Assembly (NCBI RefSeq): GCF_900111945.1
Contig: NZ_FOYO01000001.1
Span: forward strand, 2,983,751 to 3,047,750
Source: Litoreibacter janthinus
GTDB taxonomy: Bacteria > Pseudomonadota > Alphaproteobacteria > Rhodobacterales > Rhodobacteraceae
Direction: 5' to 3'
DNA length: 64,000 bases
Positions within the stretch are counted from its first letter, which is position 1, and every line of letters starts with the position of its first letter. The notes under the pieces are model-generated. The model searched no databases, was not told where the DNA came from, and saw only the letters and a program-made list of their open reading frames with translations. Below are positions 57,830 through 64,000 of this stretch, piece after piece. Both the position numbers and the translations under genes were made by a program.

Positions 57830-58945
57830 CTACCCGAGCCTCTGCAAAAGCGCCTGAGAGGGATTGCCTGTGGCCTCCAACCCGACGCTACGCTGGTAGG
57901 CAGCGATGGCATTGCGGCTTTTCGGGCCAAGCACTCCATCCGCGCCGCCCGTGTCAAAACCCTTGGCAGTCAGACGCTCTTGCAGGCGCTTTCGGTCCTT
58001 GATGGTCAGTCCGTATTTATCCGGCCCGAACGGTGTCCGCAGGGGGCCGCCGCCTGCAAGGCGGTCGGACAGATGGCCCACGCCTAACGCGTAATTGTCT
58101 GAGTTATTGTAGCGCTTGATCGCGCGGAAATTCTGCCCCACCTCAAAGCGCGGCCCTCCCGGATCAGGCTGCAACCCGCCGGAAGTGACTTCGCGCCCCC
58201 AAGGCTGCGAGCGCTGCCAGCCGGATTTTGCCAGATAGGCGGCCGTCGACGCCAGCGCATCGGACGGATCGTCGGACCAGATATCGCGCCGCCCGTCGCC
58301 GGTGAAATCCACCGCAAACAGCTGATAGGACGTCGGGATAAATTGCGTGTGCCCCATAGCGCCCGCCCAAGAGCCAACCAAGCGGTTCGACGTGGTGTCG
58401 CCCGTCTGCAAAATCTTCAAGGCAGCGATCAGTTGCTTCTCGAAGAACGCCCCGCGCCGCCCCTCAAAGGCCAGCGTTGCGGTGGCAGACACAACCGGAA
58501 CATTGCCCCGGCGGGTGCCGAAATTGCTTTCAACGCCCCAAATCGCGCAGACCACATTGGCCGGCACGCCGTATTTTGCCTCGATGGCGTTCAGGCGGGA
58601 TCGTTCACGGGCAAAGGCTGCGCGGCCAGCTTTGATCTTTTCCTCCGAGGCGACGATAGCAAGGTAGTCCTCGAAGCTGCGTTTGAATTCGGTCTGGTTG
58701 CGGTCACGCTCGATCACCTCTGGCAAAAAACCGACGCCGCGCATTCCGCTTTGCAACGTGCTGGCGGTGATGCCTTTGGACAAGGCGCGCGTTTTGAAGT
58801 TGGCCACCCAAGCGTCGAAGGCAGGATTTGGCACAGTCCTCAACAACGGGTCCGCAGCGGTCGGTGCGGACACGCTGCCCCCTGTGCTGCAAGCCTGAAG
58901 CGCGGTGGCTCCGCTCAGGGCGATAAAATGACGGCGTGTAAACAT
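57830..58945 (-). CDS. Lytic murein transglycosylase (MltB type) with peptidoglycan-binding domain
   Basis: The 371-residue product starts with a twin-Arg-like/lipoprotein signal (MFTRRHFIALSGATALQAC, lipobox LQAC). The catalytic SLT_2 domain has the Glu in WGVESNFGTRRG and AGAMGHTQFIPTSY. The C-terminal PG_binding_1 domain occupies about residues 310-368 (LQERLTAKGFDTGGADGVLGPKSRNAI). It cleaves glycan strands in the periplasm to form anhydro-muropeptides. ATG 58945 has GGGAG 9 nt upstream; longer starts are in frame. Confidence 0.92.
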   Translation of the reverse strand: MFTRRHFIALSGATALQACSTGGSVSAPTAADPLLRTVPNPAFDAWVANFKTRALSKGITASTLQSGMRGVGFLPEVIERDRNQTEFKRSFEDYLAIVASEEKIKAGRAAFARERSRLNAIEAKYGVPANVVCAIWGVESNFGTRRGNVPVVSATATLAFEGRRGAFFEKQLIAALKILQTGDTTSNRLVGSWAGAMGHTQFIPTSYQLFAVDFTGDGRRDIWSDDPSDALASTAAYLAKSGWQRSQPWGREVTSGGLQPDPGGPRFEVGQNFRAIKRYNNSDNYALGVGHLSDRLAGGGPLRTPFGPDKYGLTIKDRKRLQERLTAKGFDTGGADGVLGPKSRNAIAAYQRSVGLEATGNPSQALLQRLG

Positions 58946-59014
58946 AGGACTGCTCCCTCTCATGGGGTTGTTTTGCCCCTTGATAACGCATTCCGTCACA
59001 CTTCGAAATACAGG

Positions 59015-59791
59015 TTAGCGAACCCAAGCCGCCTTTCGCTTGTCAAAGAATGCGGCGATGCCTTCCGCGCTCTCGGTGCTCTCCCAGCGGGTGACAAGCG
59101 CCTGAATGGAATGCTCCACCTCCGCCTGCCCCGGTGCGCCGCCCAGATGAAGCGCCAGCGCCTTGGCCTCGGCCACGGCCCCGGGAGCGCAGGACAGATA
59201 AGGCGTGATTTCGGCCTCAACAGCGGCGTCCAAATCGTCGGTTACGCCGGCGATGATGCCTAGGCCTTGCGCCTCATCGGCGCCGAAGACGCGGCTGGAC
59301 ATGAACACACGGCGCGCGTTGCCTTCGCCCATGCGGGCGATCACGTAAGGGCCGATGGTGGCTGGGATCAGGCCCAGCTTGGTTTCGGTCAGCCCGAACT
59401 TGGCATCGGGTGCGGCCAAGGCCACATCGCAGACGCAGGCCAGCCCGACACCGCCGCCAAACGCAGCACCTTCGATACGGCCAACCACCGGTTTAGGCAA
59501 AGCGTTCCACGCCCCAAGCATCGTAGCAAGTTTGCCCGCCTCGCGACCACGGGTGGCCGCATCCGCGTCGATCTGCGCACGCATCCAATTCAGGTCACCG
59601 CCCGCACAGAATAACGCCCCCGCCCCGCGCAACACCACCGCACGCACCGTGTCATCCGATGCGAGCGCTGCGGCGCAATCCGTTAACTCCGCAATCATCT
59701 CGCCAGACATGGCGTTGCGTTTGTCGGGGCGGTTCAGGGTGACCGTCGCCACGCCGCGCGCATCGGTGTCTGTCAGCAAGGTCTCATACAT
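59015..59791 (-). CDS. Enoyl-CoA hydratase, probable methylglutaconyl-CoA hydratase
   Basis: The 258-residue crotonase-fold enzyme has the oxyanion-hole segments CAGGDLNWM and IEGAAFGGGVGLACVCDVALA, and the catalytic Glu region GLTETKLGLIPATIGPYV. As the last gene of a leucine-degradation operon (carboxylase, HMG-CoA lyase), it most likely hydrates 3-methylglutaconyl-CoA to HMG-CoA. It lies 12 nt after the lyase gene. Confidence 0.88.
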   Translation of the reverse strand: MYETLLTDTDARGVATVTLNRPDKRNAMSGEMIAELTDCAAALASDDTVRAVVLRGAGALFCAGGDLNWMRAQIDADAATRGREAGKLATMLGAWNALPKPVVGRIEGAAFGGGVGLACVCDVALAAPDAKFGLTETKLGLIPATIGPYVIARMGEGNARRVFMSSRVFGADEAQGLGIIAGVTDDLDAAVEAEITPYLSCAPGAVAEAKALALHLGGAPGQAEVEHSIQALVTRWESTESAEGIAAFFDKRKAAWVR

Positions 59792-59803
59792 CGGCTCGTC
59801 TCC

Positions 59804-60643
59804 TTATCCGCGCATCGCTTGGGCCATCCGGCCCGCCCGTGCCACAATGTCTGCATCAAGTCCGGTCGTGTGGCCCGCGTTTTCCAGGTGGGCCAGAACG
59901 GCCTCTGTCGCGACATTGCCAGCCGCACCGGGCGCATAGGGACACCCGCCCAAGCCCCCGACCGCAGCATCAAACACTCGAACTCCGTGGGACATGGCCA
60001 CGTCGATGTTCAGCAATGCGCGCGCCGCAGTGTCATGGAAGTGTCCCGCGAGTTTATCAGCGTCGCAGATTTGCGTGACAGCCTTCAACATTGCATCAAT
60101 CTGCTCCGGCGTGGCACGGCCAACGGTATCGCCCAACGAAACCTCGTAGCAGCCCAGATCGAACAGTTGCGCCACCACGCGGGCCACATCAGCGGGATCC
60201 GTCGGGCCGTCATAGGGGCATTCCGCCACGCAGGACACATAGCCGCGCACGGGCATCGGGGCGGCCTCCATGATCGGGATGAACCGCGCGATACTCTCCT
60301 CGATCGTCGCGTTCACATTGGCCTTGGAGAACCCTTCCGAGGCGCTGGCGAACACCGCCACCTCGTCCGCCTTCGCGGCAATCGCTCCCTCCAGCCCGCG
60401 CATATTGGGCGTCAGCGCGGCGTAAGACACACCGTCCGCACGGGTGATGCCGTGCAACACCTCCGCACTGTCGGCCATTTGAGGCACCCATTTGGGCGAG
60501 ACGAAACTGGCCACCTCGATCCGCTTGAAGCCCGCCGTGGACAGCATATCCACCAACGCGATCTTGTCGGCGGTGGCGATCTGCGCCTTTTCGTTTTGCA
60601 GCCCGTCACGGGGCCCGACCTCGAAGATTTCGACCGCACTCAT
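59804..60643 (-). CDS. mvaB: Hydroxymethylglutaryl-CoA lyase
   Basis: The 279-residue TIM-barrel enzyme cleaves HMG-CoA to acetyl-CoA and acetoacetate, the end of leucine breakdown. It has EVGPRDGLQNEK, EVASFVSPKWVPQMAD, the metal-site GHFHDTAARAL and the active-site loop GGLGGCPYAPGAAGNVATE with its conserved Cys. It overlaps the GST gene by 4 nt. Confidence 0.95.
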   Translation of the reverse strand: MSAVEIFEVGPRDGLQNEKAQIATADKIALVDMLSTAGFKRIEVASFVSPKWVPQMADSAEVLHGITRADGVSYAALTPNMRGLEGAIAAKADEVAVFASASEGFSKANVNATIEESIARFIPIMEAAPMPVRGYVSCVAECPYDGPTDPADVARVVAQLFDLGCYEVSLGDTVGRATPEQIDAMLKAVTQICDADKLAGHFHDTAARALLNIDVAMSHGVRVFDAAVGGLGGCPYAPGAAGNVATEAVLAHLENAGHTTGLDADIVARAGRMAQAMRG

Positions 60644-61299
60644 GCTGGCACCTCATAGAACTCTTTGGGGTAAAGACGCTCCCCGTCCGGCGGCAGAGAC
60701 TTTTGAAAGCCCTCGCGGGCGGTGATGCGGGCGTACCAAGCGCAAAGGCGCGGGAAAGGTTCGATATGTGCAAAATGACGGCCCGAATACACTGAATAGC
60801 CGCATGAAATGTCGGCTGCGGAAAAGCCACCCTCCAGCAAATAGTCGCGATTTTGCAGCCGTCCCTCCAGGGCGGCGTAGCATTTTCCTATCCGCGCCGC
60901 CTCCAGCTTCATCACGATGGGACTGCGCATATGATCTTCATACAGGGCGATGTGCTGCTGTGTCAGCGCGGCGCAATGCTGGGTGATGGTCTCGGCGAAA
61001 TGGACCCAGACCAGCCAGTCGGCCCGCTCGGGGTCGCCCGCAGCGCGGCCAAGGTTCCCTGCGGGGAACGTTTCGCACAGATATTCGGTGATCGCACCTG
61101 TCTCGAAAAGCGTTTGCCCGTCGATCTCCAAAGCTGGAACGCGGCCCGAGGGGTTCAGCTTCAGAAAGGCTTCAGAGCGCAGGTTCTTGCCGAACGGATG
61201 CACCACCACATCAAACGGCACGCCCAGCTCGTGCAGCAACCACAGGCTGCGCATGGAGCGGGTCTGGTGCGCGTGATGCAGCGTGATCTTAGTCATCAT
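60640..61299 (-). CDS. Glutathione S-transferase family protein
   Basis: The 219-residue product has a thioredoxin-fold N-domain (SMRSLWLLHELGVPFDVV, GRVPALEIDGQTLFETGAITEYL) and a helical C-domain (SAADISCGYSVY). The gene lies between the carboxylase alpha subunit (11-nt overlap) and HMG-CoA lyase (4-nt overlap), so it is expressed with leucine degradation. It may detoxify or isomerise an intermediate; that is speculation. ATG 61299 or 61296. Confidence 0.88.
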   Translation of the reverse strand: MMTKITLHHAHQTRSMRSLWLLHELGVPFDVVVHPFGKNLRSEAFLKLNPSGRVPALEIDGQTLFETGAITEYLCETFPAGNLGRAAGDPERADWLVWVHFAETITQHCAALTQQHIALYEDHMRSPIVMKLEAARIGKCYAALEGRLQNRDYLLEGGFSAADISCGYSVYSGRHFAHIEPFPRLCAWYARITAREGFQKSLPPDGERLYPKEFYEVPA

Positions 61300-63223
61300 C
61301 CGCTTCCATCCGCACCAAGGCAGCCCCTGCCGTCACCTGATCGCCCGCGCTTGTCATCACTTCAGCGACGATCCCGTCCGCGTCGGCGCGCAGGGCGTGT
61401 TCCATCTTCATCGCTTCCAGCACAAGCAAACGGTCCCCCGCTTTAACCTGCGCCCCAGCGGCCACATCTACGACCCGCACCAGACCCGGCATCGGTGCAC
61501 GGGTCACCCCATCGCCTGCCCCTTGGCCCGCATCGCGGTCCAGCGGATCTGACACGGTGAACGCGTATGTATTACCCCAGAACACTGCGCCCTGCGCCCC
61601 GTCACACCAAAGGCCCGCAGCGGTTTTCGCTTCGTCGATGATCCATGCGCCATTTATGTGTTCCAGCTCGTGCACAGCGTCTGGCAAGGTGACCTTGAAC
61701 TGCGAGGGCGCGCGTGTTTCAACCCGCGCCTCCTCCGCCTCGTCAAAGGCGAAGCGAGCGGTCTGCTCAACCCCGCCCCACAGCGACACCCCTGCGAACG
61801 CAGGCACCGTGCGGTGCAACCCAAGGGCTGCGACCGCAGCCAATGCACGGGTTTTGGTGCAGGGTGCGGACTGCGCGGTCAAAGCCGCAAGATCGCGCTC
61901 GATCAGGCCTGTATCGACATCACCTGCCGCAAATCCTTCATGTTCCGACAGTGCTGCGAGGAAGCCGATATTGGTGACCGTCCCGCCGATTTGCGTCGCC
62001 TTCAACGCCCGCGTGAGCTGCGCCAAGGTTGTGGCGCGGTCGGGGCCATGCACCGTCAGCTTGGCAATCATCGGGTCGTAATGCGGACTGATCCCGTCGC
62101 CCTCCCGCACGCCGGTATCAATGCGCGCGCCGCTGGCAAAGCGCAGGTGGCGCAGCGTGCCGGTTGCGGGTAGGAAGCCTGCGGGCACGTCCTCTGCATA
62201 GATGCGGGCCTCGAAGGAATGGCCGGTGATTGAAAGCTCTTCCTGACGTGCAGGCAGCCCTTCGCCCGATGCCACGCGCAACTGCCATTCGACCAGATCG
62301 ACGCCGGTGATGGCCTCGGTCACGGGGTGCTCAACCTGAAGGCGAGTGTTCATCTCCATGAAATAGAACCGGTCTGCGTGTAGACCGTCGGACGCGTCCA
62401 CGATGAACTCCACCGTGCCCGCGCCAGCGTACCCCACCGCCTCCGCTGCGCGCACCGCCGCCTGCCCCATCGCGTCGCGCATCTCGGGTGTCATGCCGGG
62501 GGCCGGAGCTTCCTCAATCACCTTTTGGTGGCGACGTTGCAAGGAGCAGTCGCGCTCGAACAGATGCACCGCCTTCGTGCCGTCTCCGAACACCTGCACC
62601 TCGATATGGCGGGGGGTGGAGACGTATTTTTCGATCAGCACGGCGGCGTTGCCGAAGGCCTTTTGCGCCTCGGTTTGGGCAGCTTCCAACTCCTGCGCGA
62701 AGTCCTTGGGGGCGTTGACCCGCCGCATGCCTTTGCCGCCACCGCCCGCGACCGCCTTGATCAACACGGGGTAGCCGATCTTGTCGGCCTCGGCGGCGAG
62801 ATTATCTTGGCCCGCCTCGTGGTAGCCCGGCACCACGGGTACGCCCGCTTTGACCATCAACGCCTTGGCGGCGTCCTTCAATCCCATCGCGCGGATGGCG
62901 TGGGCGGAGGGGCCGATGAAGGTCAGGCCCGCCTTTTCAACCGCCTCGACGAGATCGGGGTTTTCCGACAGGAAGCCATAGCCCGGGTGGATTGCCTGCG
63001 CGCCGGTTGTCAAAGCTGCGTCAATTATGGCGTCGCCCCGCAGGTAGCTTTCCGCAGGCGTGGCACCACCGAGGGAGATAGCTTCGTCAGCCATCGCCAC
63101 ATGGCGGGCCTTTGCGTCCACATCAGAATGGACCGCCACAGTGCCAACGCCCAAGCGGCGGCAGGTATCGATGATCCGGCAAGCGATTTCGCCGCGATTG
63201 GCGATGAGGATTTTAGAGAACAT
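61289..63223 (-). CDS. Methylcrotonyl-CoA carboxylase alpha subunit (biotin carboxylase/carrier)
   Basis: The 644-residue product has a biotin carboxylase domain (1-445: ILIANRGEIACRII, AGGGGKGMRRV, FMEMNTRLQVEHPVTE), a central BT domain, and a C-terminal biotin-carrier domain with the biotinylated Lys in EAMKMEH. With the beta subunit upstream and HMG-CoA lyase downstream it should carboxylate 3-methylcrotonyl-CoA rather than acetyl- or propionyl-CoA. GAGG stands 9 nt before ATG 63223; a 22-codon longer start is unlikely. Confidence 0.93.
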   Translation of the reverse strand: MFSKILIANRGEIACRIIDTCRRLGVGTVAVHSDVDAKARHVAMADEAISLGGATPAESYLRGDAIIDAALTTGAQAIHPGYGFLSENPDLVEAVEKAGLTFIGPSAHAIRAMGLKDAAKALMVKAGVPVVPGYHEAGQDNLAAEADKIGYPVLIKAVAGGGGKGMRRVNAPKDFAQELEAAQTEAQKAFGNAAVLIEKYVSTPRHIEVQVFGDGTKAVHLFERDCSLQRRHQKVIEEAPAPGMTPEMRDAMGQAAVRAAEAVGYAGAGTVEFIVDASDGLHADRFYFMEMNTRLQVEHPVTEAITGVDLVEWQLRVASGEGLPARQEELSITGHSFEARIYAEDVPAGFLPATGTLRHLRFASGARIDTGVREGDGISPHYDPMIAKLTVHGPDRATTLAQLTRALKATQIGGTVTNIGFLAALSEHEGFAAGDVDTGLIERDLAALTAQSAPCTKTRALAAVAALGLHRTVPAFAGVSLWGGVEQTARFAFDEAEEARVETRAPSQFKVTLPDAVHELEHINGAWIIDEAKTAAGLWCDGAQGAVFWGNTYAFTVSDPLDRDAGQGAGDGVTRAPMPGLVRVVDVAAGAQVKAGDRLLVLEAMKMEHALRADADGIVAEVMTSAGDQVTAGAALVRMEADDD

Positions 63224-63334
63224 CTTTAGCACCTCGTTTTGAGATATGGGCAGCCCACGCGGCGAAGCCGCAGGGCTGGGCGGCACCAAGGGGCTCGATG
63301 TCCCTTGGGGACGCCCCGCTTTCGATGGACATCG

Positions 63335-63862
63335 TCATGCGCACCACCCCGCACGCTGCCCGCCAGTATAAGCGCGACCGTGACCGCTTTTTATCATGCT
63401 ACGTGCAACCCCCTCACCACCTGCGCGCAGGTAGATAAGTAAGCGCCCGTAGCGGTCCGATCCGTCCGGTGTGATGATGATCTCGCCGGAGGTCCAAAGC
63501 AGGGACCGCAGCTTTTGCGTTGCCAACCAACCCGCGGCGAACTCTGAAAGGCATTTATATGAAAAGCGCTCCGGCGCGTCGTAGCTTTTGATCCGCGCCG
63601 ACCGGACACCCGCTTCTGGGCAGAAGACGCGAAGCGTATCCCCGTCGATGATGTCGAGCGCCACGCAACTCGAACCTGCCCGCGCCAAACCATTGGCAAC
63701 ATCAATCGCGGGTGGTCCAACCAACAGCGCGAACACGGCCCCTGCTCCGATCATCGTGCGAGATGGCCGACGCAGAGAAAAACGCTGCCTAGGCCGTTTG
63801 GCTCGGGGCTGCCGGTCAGAAAGCAAAGACCGAAGCCATTTTTCATCCGAACGCCGCTTCAC
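63335..63862 (-). CDS. Thermonuclease-like (SNase fold) membrane-anchored protein
   Basis: The 175-residue product has a basic N-terminus, a hydrophobic segment (about 37-52, [16 protein letters not shown]) and an SNase-like domain: [10 protein letters not shown], then RIKSYDAPE, and [17 protein letters not shown]. The DGDT and DAPE elements match the calcium-site and strand pattern of staphylococcal nuclease. The GTG start overlaps the stop of the carboxylase beta gene (GTGA), and the alpha subunit begins 111 nt downstream, so it lies inside the carboxylase operon. Catalytic competence is unproven. Confidence 0.78.
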   Translation of the reverse strand: MKRRSDEKWLRSLLSDRQPRAKRPRQRFSLRRPSRTMIGAGAVFALLVGPPAIDVANGLARAGSSCVALDIIDGDTLRVFCPEAGVRSARIKSYDAPERFSYKCLSEFAAGWLATQKLRSLLWTSGEIIITPDGSDRYGRLLIYLRAGGEGVARSMIKSGHGRAYTGGQRAGWCA

Positions 63863-64000
63863 ATCCGGAACACGCCGAAGCGTGTCTCCTCTATCGGGGC
63901 GTTCAGCGCGGCGCGCAAAGATAACGCCAGCACGTCGCGGGCCTTTCGGGGGTCGACGATGCCGTCATCCCAGAGCCGTGCGGAGGCGTATAACGGATGC
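63859..64000 (-). CDS. Methylcrotonyl-CoA carboxylase beta subunit, C-terminal end (cut by window end)
   Basis: Only the last 46 codons are present: [20 protein letters not shown], then [12 protein letters not shown] and a C-terminal TRFGVFRM. This is the conserved end of the carboxyltransferase subunit, where [12 protein letters not shown] and the terminal FGVFRM are hallmarks. The rest lies beyond the window. It would transfer CO2 from carboxybiotin to methylcrotonyl-CoA. Confidence 0.9.
   Translation of the reverse strand, partial: HPLYASARLWDDGIVDPRKARDVLALSLRAALNAPIEETRFGVFRM

Overview
The window looks like chromosomal DNA of an alphaproteobacterium of the Rhodobacterales, most likely the Roseobacter group. 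The reasons are moderately high GC, a 14-subunit nuo operon interrupted by small proteins of types typical of Rhodobacteraceae (DUF5333, DUF5337, DUF3291, lipoproteins), a NuoE with a Lys/Ala-rich tail ending in a helix-hairpin-helix module, the order nuoN-birA-coaX-rnj, and a Hint_2-type protein. I saw no tRNA, rRNA, CRISPR array, prophage or intact insertion sequence. The family assignments come from reading motifs, not from database searches.

Region 1 (1-12.5 kb) is housekeeping: the 3' end of purB, a small secreted Cys protein, a divergent FliG homologue, lon (reverse), two membrane proteins, tgt (reverse), then a forward run. That run holds a protease-like/RimK ATP-grasp fusion coupled to a lysozyme-like secreted protein, followed by sufT, an A-type Fe-S carrier, a TfoX-N protein, tpiA and a cytochrome P450.

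Region 2 (12.5-26 kb) is transport and sugar catabolism. It has an orphan FbpC-type ABC ATPase, a sodium:solute symporter and an SDR that lacks the catalytic Tyr/Lys. These are followed by a nearly complete non-phosphorylating L-fucose pathway. Reading right to left from 22.9 kb the genes are a UxaA-family dehydratase, a DHRS6-like dehydrogenase, a sugar ABC transporter (ATPase, permease, binding protein) and an FAH-family diketo-acid hydrolase. Reading rightwards from 23.0 kb they are a GntR/FadR regulator, an aldo-keto reductase, the FucU mutarotase and a fuconolactonase-type amidohydrolase. A 20-bp near-perfect palindrome lies in the divergent gap. The logic is L-fucose uptake, mutarotation, oxidation to the lactone, opening to fuconate, dehydration to 2-keto-3-deoxyfuconate, oxidation to the 2,4-diketo acid, and cleavage to pyruvate plus lactate.

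Region 3 (26-33.6 kb) has a 0.67-kb apparently non-coding stretch, a Hint-domain protein, an NTF2-like protein, prfC, an OsmC-family protein, an acyltransferase-3 membrane protein, and an RhlE-type DEAD-box helicase with a structured upstream region and a strong terminator.

Region 4 (33.6-57.6 kb, all reverse) is one long run: nuoA-B-C-x-D-x-E-HhH protein-DUF5337-F-lipoprotein-lipoprotein-DUF5333-DUF3291-G-lipoprotein-H-methyltransferase-I-x-CMD-like-J-(17-codon mini-ORF)-K-L-M-N-birA-coaX-rnj. Most junctions overlap by 1-4 nt, which implies translational coupling. NADH:quinone oxidoreductase is therefore co-expressed with about a dozen non-canonical proteins, including two that carry almost the same C-terminal HhH module.

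Region 5 (57.8-64 kb, reverse) has an MltB-type lytic transglycosylase and a leucine-degradation operon: the 3' end of the methylcrotonyl-CoA carboxylase beta subunit, a nuclease-like protein, the biotin-carrying alpha subunit, a GST, HMG-CoA lyase and an enoyl-CoA hydratase.
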